Assembly (NCBI GenBank): GCA_026398255.1
Contig: JAPLTG010000029.1
Coordinates: 1-64,000, forward strand
Source of the DNA: Verrucomicrobiota bacterium
Lineage (GTDB): Bacteria; Verrucomicrobiota; Verrucomicrobiia; Chthoniobacterales; Terrimicrobiaceae
DNA length: 64,000 bases
Reading direction: 5' to 3'
In this document: piece by piece, positions 7,589 through 15,856 of the stretch
Position numbering within the stretch: position 1 is the first letter of the stretch
Layout: each line of letters starts with the position of its first letter
Notes under the pieces: generated by a model
The model's database searches: none
Told to the model about the DNA's origin: nothing
What the model saw: only the letters and a program-made list of their open reading frames with translations
Program-made: the position numbers and the translations under genes

Positions 7589-9466
7589 TTAAGGATTGGG
7601 AACGCCACCGAGCGGAATGGCGGCGTGGGCGAAGGTGTTGTTTTTATCAGGTGCCGGAACCGGCTTGGGGTGGCTAACCAGAAAATTGTTCTCATCAACG
7701 AGGTTGATGTAGGCGTGGGTGGCTTCCGGCGGGAGGGTGGCTTTGACCACGCCGTTGTCGATATCGCCGGATGCGCGTAACCACTCCTCGGTCTTCTCGC
7801 CGGGATGGATCGCGTAGATCACATCCGCGCGGACGACGCGGGCGCCGTTTTCCTGGAAGGTCGCCGTGACCGCGTGGCCGTCCACCTTGTGACTAGTGAC
7901 GGCGGGGATTTTCTCTTTGTTGGGTAGCGCGAATTTGCAGTCGGGATTCCAGTAGGGAAGGCTGGCTTTCATCTCGCCGAGGATTTCGGTGAGGCGCGCG
8001 TTCAGTGCGACGGCCTTTTCCGGCATTTCGCTGGCGAGGTTTTTTGCCTCCTCGAAATCCACGCGCGCGGCCTTGCCGTTCTTGGTTTCGGTCAACTTGT
8101 AGAGTTCGAGGGGCGGCACTTTTCCGCTTTGGGTTTCGTAGTTGCGGATGAGCTTGAAATCCCCCGTGCGGATCGTGCTTTGGAAGGATGTGGAGCCACC
8201 ATGCGGGTAATGCCAAACCATCTCCGTGCGCGGCTTGCCGTTCTGGTCCCGCACGAGCGAGGGATCATCCGCCACCGCGGTGAGGAGCGGCAGGAGATTG
8301 GCGCCATCAAGGTTTTTACCCTCCGGCTTCGCAATGCCGGACATCGAGAGAATGGTTGGATAAAAATCGAGGCCGTTGACCAAGACATCGCTTTCCTTGC
8401 CAGCGGGAATGCCCGGGCCGGCGATGAGGAACGGCACGCGCACGCCGCCTTCCTTCGCCGAGGTTTTCCCTTTGTCGAGCGGGGCGTTGTCGGTGATGAA
8501 TTCTCCATGTCCGCCCACGTTTCCCCCGTTGTCGGAGGTGAAGAAAATGTAGGTGTTGTCGATCAGCTTGTGGCCCGGATTGCGCGGGTCGTCGGTTTTT
8601 TCGAGGAACTGGACGAGTTGGCCGACATAGTGGTCGAGCGTTTCCACCATGGCGCAGTAGTAGGGGTTTTTCTGCCCCTCGAGCGGCCAACCATCGGGAT
8701 TGGTCGGGAAATCAACGCCGAGTTTCTTGCAGTATTTTTCGAGGAGTTCCTTGCTACGGGATTGGATCGGGGTGTGGACGAGCCAGGTCGCGTAGTAGAG
8801 AAAGAACGGCTTGGCCTTGTTGGTCTCCATGAACTCCAGCGCGGCGGTGGTCACAGGGTCGGCGGGGAAACCCTCGGCATCGAGTCGGTAGGGATCTCCG
8901 GGCTGGTCGGTGGCGAACTCTTGGAGTCGGTCTTTCATGCCCTTCTGAATTCCGCGGGAGGAAGCACCCCCTTCGTGTGTGGTGAAGTCAAACCCTTGGT
9001 CCATCGGGCCCGGGAAAGCAAAGTGCCCGTGTGACATGTGCCACTTTCCGGCGTGCCCGGTTATGTAGCCGTTTTCGCGGAGCGTTCTGGCGATCGTCTG
9101 CTCGTTCGCTGGCATGCGCCCGCTGAACCACGGCGTGATCATTCTTTGCTTGGGGCTCGCCCCTGGCGGATTGCCACCGGCGACATGGGTGGTCTGGGCG
9201 CGGGCGGGATGGTTGCCGCTCATGATCGCACATCGGCTCGGCGTGCAGCTGGGCGCGGGGGAATACCCATGGCGGAAGAGAATGCCACGCTTGGCGAGAG
9301 CGTCCATATTCGGAGTATCCGCCGGACTCGGCGCGTCGATGTCGTAGCATTTCAACTCCTGCCAACCTAGGTCGTCGGCGAGCATGAGAACGATGTTCGG
9401 CGGAGGTGCGGCGTGGGCGGGAATGGCCAGAGCGAGGCTCAGGCCGAGCAGAGTGCGTTTGATCAT
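7589..9466 (-). CDS. Exported arylsulfatase with formylglycine site
   Basis: This 625-residue protein has a signal peptide (LLGLSLALAIPAHAA). It then carries NIVLMLADDLGWQE, the N-terminal metal-binding block with paired Asp, and SPAPSCTPSRCAIMSG near residue 75. The latter holds the C-T-P-S-R core in which Cys becomes formylglycine. GHAGKWHMSH and FFTSDNGGNVGGHGE supply further metal and sulfate ligands. It hydrolyses sulfate esters outside the cytoplasm and needs the FGE encoded about 2.3 kb downstream in the same strand and probably the same transcript. The C-terminal 120 residues form an accessory domain not usual for all sulfatases. The exact sulfated sugar is unknown. Confidence 0.93.
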   Translation of the reverse strand: MIKRTLLGLSLALAIPAHAAPPPNIVLMLADDLGWQELKCYDIDAPSPADTPNMDALAKRGILFRHGYSPAPSCTPSRCAIMSGNHPARAQTTHVAGGNPPGASPKQRMITPWFSGRMPANEQTIARTLRENGYITGHAGKWHMSHGHFAFPGPMDQGFDFTTHEGGASSRGIQKGMKDRLQEFATDQPGDPYRLDAEGFPADPVTTAALEFMETNKAKPFFLYYATWLVHTPIQSRSKELLEKYCKKLGVDFPTNPDGWPLEGQKNPYYCAMVETLDHYVGQLVQFLEKTDDPRNPGHKLIDNTYIFFTSDNGGNVGGHGEFITDNAPLDKGKTSAKEGGVRVPFLIAGPGIPAGKESDVLVNGLDFYPTILSMSGIAKPEGKNLDGANLLPLLTAVADDPSLVRDQNGKPRTEMVWHYPHGGSTSFQSTIRTGDFKLIRNYETQSGKVPPLELYKLTETKNGKAARVDFEEAKNLASEMPEKAVALNARLTEILGEMKASLPYWNPDCKFALPNKEKIPAVTSHKVDGHAVTATFQENGARVVRADVIYAIHPGEKTEEWLRASGDIDNGVVKATLPPEATHAYINLVDENNFLVSHPKPVPAPDKNNTFAHAAIPLGGVPNP

Positions 9467-9490
9467 GGTTTTATTGTGGGGTAGTTGGGA

Positions 9491-10327
9491 TTACTGGTCG
9501 GCTTTTTTCTCTTGTTCGGCTTTGGCGGCCTTTTTCTTGTTTATCAAATCGGTTTGGACCTTGCTCCAGACGATCTCGGCATCTCCGCCGCGCTTGACCA
9601 TCACAGGGTAGGTGGCATCCCACCATTTGTCATAAGCCGCGCCCATCGTCGCCGCGCGTTCGGGTTCGGCGGTAGCGAGATCGTTCAGGCAGCCGGGGTC
9701 TTTTTTTCACCTCGAAGAGCGCCCAGCGTCCGGGAGGGGTCACTCCCCAGTGGAATTGGGCATGTTCCGCCGTATAACCAGCACTTTTGCTTCCCACCTC
9801 GACGCTACGGAGGGAGTCGCATTGCTGGCCATTGGCTTCTTCGCAATTCGGGTTGTCGCAGGGCCGACTGCGCAGGAGGAGGTAGTTCCCCTGCCGCACC
9901 CCGGCCATGGCATATTTGTGGTCCGCCGCCATGCCACCCGGCCAGCGGGCGACATGGTGGTAAAGGAACCGGTCATCGTGCCAGGCGATGGGGTCTTTGG
10001 ATTCGAGAAAGGGCAGGAGGTTGAATCCCTCGATCTGTAATTGAAGAGCCTCAGGAATCTTGGCGCCTGCCGCCGCGCAGAGGGTCGGGAGGACATCGAT
10101 GTGCGCGCTGAGATTGTCCACCTGATGAGGTGGCCAGTGGCCGGTCCAGCGCCAGCAGGAAAAGCTGCGCAGACCGCCTTCCCAGACCGTCGCTTTGCAG
10201 CCGCGCATATTGGCATTGTAGACATCCAGGCCATAGGTCTGGCCGTTGTCGGAGATGAGCACCATGATGGTATTTTTATCGAGGTTTTTCTCTTTCAAAA
10301 AACGCCATACCATCCAATGCGGAGCGA
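9491..10327 (-). pseudogene. Sulfatase pseudogene: 5' end lost, 3' end frameshifted
   Basis: A sulfatase C-terminal half is recognisable from MVWRFLKEKNLDKNTIMVL through ISDNGQTYG, GCKATVWEGGLRS and IDVLPTLCAAAGA to WALFEVKK. No catalytic N-terminal half with C-x-P-S-R exists, because the remnant begins at the stop codon of the upstream esterase gene. Near 9705 the coding strand has seven A residues. With six, the frame would continue as EVKKDPGCLNDLATAEP to a TAA at 9491-9493. With seven, it shifts. The gene is therefore doubly broken, and the frameshift could also be a homopolymer sequencing error. Confidence 0.8.
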
Positions 10328-11323
10328 TCAGCCTGAAATCAATTTCTGGATCTCGATCCGGGTTTGCTTCGCTTTTTCTCCGGCCTCTTCGATCGTGGGG
10401 CCGGGTTGGGTATCGGGCCCGCCGGGAACGCCCGGGCGGGAGTGGCCGATCTTCGAGAGATAGGCGGATTGCAGGATCTTCAAGCGCTTGGAGACAAGGC
10501 GGTGGATTGGCTCTCCATTCCCCTTGAAGAGGCCTTGGGAGGCCCGGAGGCCCTGGGAGGCCCGGAGGCCCTGGAGATCCGCACCGAAGTATTGCGAAAG
10601 GATTTCGCGCGCCATGAGCCAGTGCCCTTCCTCCTGCGGGTGAACTCCATCTTTTTGAAAGCGGAATTGGGGATTCTTTTTTCGAATGCCATCGAGTTCC
10701 CGCCGCATCGGACCATGGATATCGACGACCTTCCAACCATCCTGGCGCTTGGAGACAAGCCATTCGCTGAACACCACAAGATTCCGCTCATGGGGATCGT
10801 CGGCTACAGCGTCCGGCCCGGCGTCGTGGATTGGCGGGGTCAGAAACACGACTTCCTTCACACCCGCATCCAAGGCGGCATCGCGCAGGTTTTCGAGGGC
10901 TTTTGCATAGCGCGTGAGGGCGTCCGGCTGGCCACGCATCGCATGGCCATCATTCATCCCGTAGCAGACAAAAAGCACATCCGGCTTGGTGAGTTCCAGA
11001 GTTCTCCGCAGGCGCGCGCTGAGCATGGGGCGGGCAAATCCAAACTTGGCGACATGGTCGGCGTTTTCCGCAGGAAGCAAATCGGTCGCGGATTCGCTGG
11101 ACAGGCCGACATTAAGAATCCTGGCCTCGCGCCCCTGCGCCAACAACCAGCACTCGACATCGGCCACATAGCCTCCCGCCTGGGTGATGCTGTCGCCAAG
11201 AAAGACAATGGTTGGATTCGGAGGCTCAGGAGATTTTACGGAGGAGGCTGCCACCGGGAGCGATGGAATCCACAAGATCAGAAAAAGCCAATAGGATAAG
11301 CGGCGGGCTTTCATCGAATTCAT
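10328..11323 (-). CDS. Exported SGNH/GDSL hydrolase with extended C-terminus
   Basis: After a signal peptide (WLFLILWIPSLPVAAS) the protein shows block I FLGDSITQ with the catalytic Ser, the block III-like stretch YGMNDG and block V DGVHPQEEGH with the catalytic Asp and His. This is the SGNH esterase fold used by carbohydrate acetyl esterases. About 90 residues after block V are unusual: they contain a duplicated SQGLRA unit and a Gly/Pro-rich tail that ends in a helix. The start used here (ATG 11323) precedes the signal peptide; a GTG at 11371 would add 16 residues. The sulfatase remnant begins right at its stop codon, so the original downstream context has been lost. Confidence 0.82.
   Translation of the reverse strand: MNSMKARRLSYWLFLILWIPSLPVAASSVKSPEPPNPTIVFLGDSITQAGGYVADVECWLLAQGREARILNVGLSSESATDLLPAENADHVAKFGFARPMLSARLRRTLELTKPDVLFVCYGMNDGHAMRGQPDALTRYAKALENLRDAALDAGVKEVVFLTPPIHDAGPDAVADDPHERNLVVFSEWLVSKRQDGWKVVDIHGPMRRELDGIRKKNPQFRFQKDGVHPQEEGHWLMAREILSQYFGADLQGLRASQGLRASQGLFKGNGEPIHRLVSKRLKILQSAYLSKIGHSRPGVPGGPDTQPGPTIEEAGEKAKQTRIEIQKLISG
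10537..10572. repeat. 18-bp perfect tandem duplication
   Basis: The 18-base unit gggaggcccggaggccct occurs twice without mismatch at 10537-10554 and 10555-10572. On the minus strand it encodes a repeated six-residue unit (SQGLRA) in the tail of the SGNH hydrolase. The frame is kept, so it changes length only. It looks like a recent slippage event. Confidence 0.9.
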
Positions 11324-11438
11324 CCCGAAAATGGGTTTTTTAGACAGTTTCACAGGATAAAAATAATTCACAGGAGGGGCTTATGAAAGCAGAGGCTTGG
11401 CCAAAAAGATCCAATGTGATTAGCATGAATTCATTCAT

Positions 11439-11470
11439 CCTCTGTGCTCTCTGTGTCCTCTATGGTTAAT
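11439..11470. repeat. CTCTGTG-type short repeat in an intergenic stretch
   Basis: The gap between the SGNH gene and the LuxR remnant (11372-11581) contains a run in which CTCTGTG-like heptamers repeat imperfectly, ending in ctctatggttaat. Similar CTCTGTG runs are common between genes in many environmental bacteria. I see no gene or clear promoter in the rest of this gap. Confidence 0.35.
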
Positions 11471-11581
11471 TCTACTGGATTCGAATTCAAGACCGATGGG
11501 ATTCTTTGTTGGAATAGGGCAGGGGGCGCCATTCCGGAGTGACCTTCGTCGAGGGGTGGATTTTCTGTTTGCACAAATCCG

Positions 11582-11779
11582 CTACAGCGGCAGGAGTCCT
11601 TTTCGAAAAGCCTGATTCACAGCGGCCGGTGCGTTCACGACTTGGAGTTTGGTATAGATGTTTCGCACATGGGCGGCCACCGTGAACGGGCTGATCTGGA
11701 GTTGGACCGCGATCTGTTTTTTTACCAAGCCCTCGGCGAGGAGTTGAAGGATTTCCAACTCGCGACCGGAGATCTCGAG
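11582..11779 (-). pseudogene. C-terminal HTH remnant of a LuxR-type regulator
   Basis: The last 65 codons read as a LuxR/NarL output domain: ISGRELEILQLLAEG, then KQIAVQLQISPFTVAAHV and RNIYTKLQV. The match starts at 11779, and upstream codons in this frame do not resemble a receiver or sensor domain. They overlap the antisense of the rhamnose mutarotase remnant. The regulator therefore lost its whole N-terminal part. A free HTH domain could still bind DNA if it were expressed, but no start codon or promoter is evident. Confidence 0.8.
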
Positions 11780-12004
11780 GCCACCCTGCGCGAGCACGGC
11801 GTCTCCAACTACTCGAACCACTTGAATCCCGAAACCAACGATCTTTTCGGCTATGCAGAAATCGAGAGTGAGGAGCACTGGAATGCGATCGCCCAAACCG
11901 ATGTCTGCCAGCGCTGGTGGGCCCACATGGCTGACATCATGGCTACAAATCCAGACAAGTCGCCAAGCAGCGCGCCGCTTGTGGAGTGTTTCCACATGGC
12001 TTGA
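11777..12004 (+). pseudogene. rhaM: C-terminal remnant of L-rhamnose mutarotase
   Basis: From 11777 the plus strand reads EATLREHGVSNYSNHLNPET, then EIESEEHWNAIAQTDVCQRW and WWAHMADIMATNPDKSP, ending in VECFHMA. This is the second half of L-rhamnose mutarotase, which interconverts the anomers of L-rhamnose. The N-terminal 40 or so residues are missing: the frame upstream is antisense to the LuxR remnant. An ATG at 11642 is in frame, but the peptide from it up to 11777 is unrelated. It indicates that deoxy-sugar catabolism genes once sat here. Confidence 0.85.
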
Positions 12005-12180
12005 TCTACCACACGGGCCGACGTTTGAGTTTCGCCAAAAAACAGCACGCAACTTTTTTGTCCGATCGGCTAAAAAGATTGCGGCCGGGAAAGCGGCTCT
12101 GATCGACACGGGGCCGAACTCCGTGGCAGAAAGCAAAAAGCTCGCCCTCACCAAACATCACCTTTTATCACACCACTCCC

Positions 12181-13146
12181 ATGCCCTGCCTCGACAAACC
12201 ACTCCACGAACTCGAAACCTACACCGGCACGAACCCGAAGCCCGCAGACTTCGATGAATACTGGCTCCGCGCGCTGCGGGAGCTGGATTCCATTGATCCC
12301 AAACCCGAGCTAAAACTCACCGATCAGATTCGCCCCTCGAACAGCGAGGCGTTTGACCTGACTTTCACCAGCGCAGGCGGCGCAAGAATCTACGCGAAAT
12401 ATGTGCGTCCCAAAAATCCCTCCATGCCACACCCCGCCATCTTGGAATTTCATGGGTATTCGGGGAACAGCGGGGATTGGATCGACAAGCTCCGCTACTC
12501 TGGCGAGGGCGTGGCCCTAGCGGCGATGGACTGCCGTGGTCAGGCCGGTCGCAGCCAGGATCCAGGCGGAACGACAGGCAACACACTCCAAGGCCACATC
12601 ATCCGCGGTCTCTCGGACGGGCCAGAGAAGCTCCTCTATCGCTCGATCTTCCTCGATACGGTGCAACTTGCCCGCGTCATCACCTCACTCGAAGAGATCG
12701 ATGCCGCGCGCCTGGCCACCAATGGCGGCTCCCAAGGCGGAGCGCTCGCTATCGCCTGCGCCGCGCTGGAACCCCGCATCACCCGCTGCGTCTCGGTCTA
12801 CCCCTTCCTCTCCGACTACCAGCGCGTATGGGAGATGGATCTCGCCAAGGATGCCTACACCGAGTTGAGAACCTATCTACGGAGCTTCGATCCCCTCTCC
12901 AAAAGCCGCACCAAGATTTTCGAAACGCTCGGCTACATCGATGTGCACCACCTGGCCCCGCGTATCCAAGCCGAGGTCGTGATGGCCCTCACACTCCAAG
13001 ACCCCATCTGCCCCCCTTCCACGCAGTATGCCGTTTACAACAACATCCGCTCCAAAAAGACGCCTTTCGTTTACCAAGATTTCAGCCACGAAGGCATCCC
13101 CGGTCTCGCCGACGAAACCTTTGGATTCCTCACTTTCCAGAAATGA
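12181..13146 (+). CDS. CE7 acetylxylan esterase / cephalosporin-C deacetylase family
   Basis: At 321 residues it has the normal CE7 length and no signal peptide, so it is cytoplasmic. All CE7 signatures are present: the RGQ motif in CRGQAGRSQD near residue 119, the nucleophile elbow NGGSQGGALA near residue 180, Asp in LQDPICPPST near residue 275 and the HE motif in FSHEGIPG near residue 303. These enzymes remove acetyl groups from short acetylated oligosaccharides after import. It is the last intact gene of the glycan-degradation region and runs opposite to the sulfatase cluster. Confidence 0.93.
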   Translation: MPCLDKPLHELETYTGTNPKPADFDEYWLRALRELDSIDPKPELKLTDQIRPSNSEAFDLTFTSAGGARIYAKYVRPKNPSMPHPAILEFHGYSGNSGDWIDKLRYSGEGVALAAMDCRGQAGRSQDPGGTTGNTLQGHIIRGLSDGPEKLLYRSIFLDTVQLARVITSLEEIDAARLATNGGSQGGALAIACAALEPRITRCVSVYPFLSDYQRVWEMDLAKDAYTELRTYLRSFDPLSKSRTKIFETLGYIDVHHLAPRIQAEVVMALTLQDPICPPSTQYAVYNNIRSKKTPFVYQDFSHEGIPGLADETFGFLTFQK

Positions 13147-13342
13147 TCCAACCCAAGCCGAAGACGCTGTGCGGACCTCTTGCAGCAAAATTTAACTGCT
13201 TTGGGACTTCTGGAATGAGGCGGGGACGCGGAGGGAAAGTGCAAAGCGGTCCATTCTGGCCGCGAATGGGGCGATTTCACGCGAATGCTTGGAGGGCTGA
13301 CCTCCGTGTCGGCCCAAATTTCAGGCGCGAATGCGCCGCCCC

Positions 13343-13621
13343 CTAGGAGAGTGGCGTGTCTCGCCCCCATTGACCAAGTCTGATGGGCGGTATGCCGGCG
13401 GGACGCCTTTGGGCCACGAAAAAGTTCCCTTCTCCAGCGGTTCCCTTTTCGAAAAAGGTTTTTTGCCATTGGTAAAATAGCGTCGGCGCGATGCCGTGCT
13501 GGTCGCAGAGGCCGCGGACGGGCGTGCGCTCGATGAGGTGTTGGCGCAGGATGTTCACTTTTTGTTCCGGGGTGTAGTGGCGGCGGGGTGTTTCCATGTC
13601 GGGCTCCATTGTCGGGCCCAT
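13343..13621 (-). mobile_element. Truncated IS transposase (HTH_Tnp_1, IS3-like OrfA type)
   Basis: The first 60 or so residues read RRHYTPEQKVNILRQHLIE, then LCDQHGIAPTLFYQWQKTFF. This is the N-terminal helix-turn-helix of IS3-type OrfA transposases. After EKGTAG the protein turns into unrelated sequence and stops, and no OrfB or DDE domain follows. It is therefore a fragment of an insertion sequence. It lies at the boundary between the GC-rich glycan region and the more AT-rich stretch that begins near 13700. The bases 13147-13342 next to it hold no gene I can recognise. Confidence 0.7.
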
Positions 13622-13703
13622 TCTGTAGCCGATCCATCAGATTTTTCCATTTCGCTCTGAAGCAAAACAAAACACCTACGGCAGGTGGTGCTCCGCGCAA
13701 CGC

Positions 13704-14228
13704 TTACTCCGCTATCTCGCTTTTTTTCTTGTTAAAATAAATCTTACCAGAAGGCAGTTCCAGCCAGTCTGCGAGTTTGAGAACTTCCAGCTTACGCTCC
13801 AGGTTGATTTCTTTTTCTGCGTATTTACGGAGAAGGGCAGATCCTGCCTTGTCTCCTAGATTTACAATCGCATTTACGGCTTCAACTCTGACCTCGGGAT
13901 CTGGCGAGTAAAGATATGGCTCGATGATTGGAAGAGAAGCCGCGTCGTATGTTGTGCTGGCATCCCGCACTTTATCGATGATTTGATTTTTCTCTGAAAT
14001 GGTTGGCGAGGACGGAGGCAGGTCCGGCAATGATTTTGGAGATGGGGTATTATTTTTTTCTAATGGCTTAAATGATTTCTGCGCGGATGAAGCAACTAGG
14101 GTGGAGGAAGAGGGGTCATTATGATGGATTTTTTTTTCTTCTTTGTTAGATGGCCAGAGCAATATGTAAGCTAGCAGGCCACTGACAAGTAATGAAAAGG
14201 CTAGAAGCGCCATTCGCAAGGTTATCAT
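13704..14228 (-). CDS. Membrane-anchored HEAT-repeat protein (paralogue A)
   Basis: The 174-residue protein has one N-terminal membrane helix (LLAFSLLVSGLLAYILLW). A low-complexity Ser/Pro/Lys linker of about 65 residues follows, and then a C-terminal domain with HEAT-type helices: LPIIEPYLYSPDPEVRVEAV followed by NAIVNLGDKAGSALLRKYAE. It is a clear paralogue of the gene at 15203-15736: same length, same layout, and matching IIDKVRDASTTYDAASLPII against VMDRIQEAISTYSAEGVPIL. The fold suggests protein binding in the periplasm. No function is known to me. The DNA here is more AT-rich than the flanks. Confidence 0.7.
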   Translation of the reverse strand: MITLRMALLAFSLLVSGLLAYILLWPSNKEEKKIHHNDPSSSTLVASSAQKSFKPLEKNNTPSPKSLPDLPPSSPTISEKNQIIDKVRDASTTYDAASLPIIEPYLYSPDPEVRVEAVNAIVNLGDKAGSALLRKYAEKEINLERKLEVLKLADWLELPSGKIYFNKKKSEIAE

Positions 14229-14261
14229 CAGTAATGCATTCAGGAATAAAAATATTCAAAA

Positions 14262-14298
14262 TAAAGTGGCCGGATTCAAATCGAATCCGGCCACTTTA
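14262..14298 (-). terminator. Strong hairpin terminator of the secreted-protein gene
   Basis: A perfect 16-bp inverted repeat, taaagtggccggattc and its complement, flanks a 5-base loop (14278-14282). On the minus strand it comes 20 bases after the stop of the gene at 14318 and is followed by an AT-rich stretch with short T runs. It separates that gene from HEAT paralogue A. Confidence 0.8.
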
Positions 14299-14317
14299 CT
14301 TTATTAAAACTACAGCT

Positions 14318-15106
14318 TTATTGCGAAACTTTGTTTGCTTTGGCAGCAGCCAGATTAACTGAACCCGTAAACACACTCGTTCCATAATCACTTTCCAGAG
14401 ATCCCGCAAGTCCGGTGATTTTGACTGCTCCAGGAATGATAACTGGCTCACTTACAGCAGATTTGTCAAGAGTTAATTTACCGGTATCAGGGTCTTCCAC
14501 AGACTCATACCATGTTACAGCCTTGTATGATCCTGCAGAGTAACCAATCATTTCTACATCTCCATAGGTAATGGCGATGGGCCCTTCAATTGTCCCGCTA
14601 TCAGAGTAAGTTTGAGTGATGCTGGTTTGCTCATCATCTTTGTTATAGGTATAGCTTGTGATTGTGCTTGTAGTGTATGTGAACGCTTCCGAATCAGCAT
14701 ATTGAGAGATATCAATACTGTCAATATTGACATCATCTTCATTCTTTTTAGTGGCTACAAGCGCACCAACCCCATCCGAGCTGACTTTATAAACAATTGA
14801 CCATCCAGAAATAGAAACATCTTCACCAAGAGCTTCTTGAAGAAGCTCCTTGTTTCCGAATTTATATGCGACAGACCCCATTTTATAACTCTCACCTTCC
14901 TGAATAATATTGCCCTTTTTATCTTCTTTGTTGATAGGCAATGTGTCAGTAAGCTCGCCATCCACATTATAAGCGGGAATTTGTTCTTTTCCAGTAAATG
15001 CGACGGTGACAGCTTGGGAAGATGCTTCCAAAGCTTGTTGGGCTTTAACGGTTTGTGATGCGCCAATCGCAAGAATAGTAGCGATTAGTAAGCTTTGTAT
15101 TTTCAT
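14318..15106 (-). CDS. Secreted protein of unknown function
   Basis: The 262-residue protein has a clear signal peptide (SLLIATILAIGASQTVKAQ) and no other hydrophobic segment. The mature part is acidic, rich in Ser, Thr, Asp and Tyr, and looks like all-beta structure. A Thr-rich stretch (TTSTITSYTYNKDDEQTS) lies near residue 143. I recognise no domain. Its gene leader on the minus strand is CAA-rich (a perfect 10-base tandem repeat at 15111-15130) and has no Shine-Dalgarno sequence, as for the secreted gene at 18537-19217. It sits between the two HEAT paralogues and ends in its own terminator, so it may be strongly expressed. Confidence 0.7.
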   Translation of the reverse strand: MKIQSLLIATILAIGASQTVKAQQALEASSQAVTVAFTGKEQIPAYNVDGELTDTLPINKEDKKGNIIQEGESYKMGSVAYKFGNKELLQEALGEDVSISGWSIVYKVSSDGVGALVATKKNEDDVNIDSIDISQYADSEAFTYTTSTITSYTYNKDDEQTSITQTYSDSGTIEGPIAITYGDVEMIGYSAGSYKAVTWYESVEDPDTGKLTLDKSAVSEPVIIPGAVKITGLAGSLESDYGTSVFTGSVNLAAAKANKVSQ

Positions 15107-15110
15107 ATTA

Positions 15111-15130
15111 TGGTTGTTTGTGGTTGTTTG
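15111..15130 (-). repeat. 10-base tandem repeat in the 5' leader of the secreted-protein gene
   Basis: On the plus strand tggttgtttg occurs twice head to tail at 15111-15130, giving a CAAACAACCA leader on the coding strand just upstream of the ATG at 15106. It leaves the leader nearly free of G and unstructured. The other secreted gene has a similar CAA-rich leader at 19233-19254. Confidence 0.6.
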
Positions 15131-15202
15131 CTTCTGGGGAAATTTGGTTAGTTGGATGCTAAAACATCACTCTCGGTTCAATAAATTTCATTCATCCTAA
15201 AA

Positions 15203-15736
15203 TTATTTTCTGGGCTTGTAAGCGGGAAGGTCTACGAAATCTGCTGCTTCGAGCATCGCTTGACGATCCCTTGGGTCTGTGACCTTCTTTGCGGCCTCGC
15301 GCAGTGCTGCGGCTGCTTCCGGCGCATCCAGTTGCTTCATGCCTTCGATCGCCTGCTCGCGAATCTCCAAATCCGGGCTCAGGAGAAGAGGCTTGAGGAT
15401 CGGAACACCTTCAGCGGAATAGGTGGATATGGCTTCTTGAATTCGATCCATGACGACCTGCTTTTCACCGTATGGGCCATTGCTCTCTGGCGCTGATTGG
15501 GACGGTTCAGGAGCAGCGGTGGTGGCGACAGGTGCAGACACTGCAGGTTTTTCTTCTGGAGGCGCGATATACTGGGTTGGTGCGGTTGCAGAGCTTTTGT
15601 CTGGTTTACCTGCTATCGGCTTCTGCTCAGGTGGAGATATCTTCTCAGTAGGCGTTGATAGGAAAAGAAAAGCCAGCCCGCCCAATGTGGCAATTATGAG
15701 ACAAACAAGTGCAATGATAATGTGTTTGATGGACAT
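15203..15736 (-). CDS. Membrane-anchored HEAT-repeat protein (paralogue B)
   Basis: The 177-residue protein repeats the plan of the gene at 13704. It has an N-terminal membrane helix (IIIALVCLIIATLGGLAFLF), a Pro/Ala/Ser-rich linker of about 70 residues and a C-terminal HEAT-like domain (ILKPLLLSPDLEIREQAIEG, then LREAAKKVTDPRDRQAML). It is predicted to be anchored in the inner membrane and to face the periplasm. Its neighbours are the secreted protein at 14318 and the O-antigen-ligase-like gene upstream at 15857. A role in export or assembly of that surface material is only a guess. Confidence 0.7.
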   Translation of the reverse strand: MSIKHIIIALVCLIIATLGGLAFLFLSTPTEKISPPEQKPIAGKPDKSSATAPTQYIAPPEEKPAVSAPVATTAAPEPSQSAPESNGPYGEKQVVMDRIQEAISTYSAEGVPILKPLLLSPDLEIREQAIEGMKQLDAPEAAAALREAAKKVTDPRDRQAMLEAADFVDLPAYKPRK

Positions 15737-15856
15737 TTGGTGTCTTCCTTAACAAGAGGTCGATTAATTCATAACTGGCCGCACAAGCTTGTCAATATAC
15801 AAATCCAATGGTGTCAGTTGTTGAATCGTTTCTTTGAGTTCAGATCTTGGATCTCG

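Noticed and set aside
10531-10580. CRISPR-like repeats
   Set aside because: There are only two adjacent 18-base copies without spacers, and they are coding. No CRISPR array or cas gene was seen anywhere in the window.
11780-12154. N-terminal extension of the LuxR remnant up to an ATG at 12154
   Set aside because: The extension is antisense to the rhamnose mutarotase remnant and has no regulator-like sequence.
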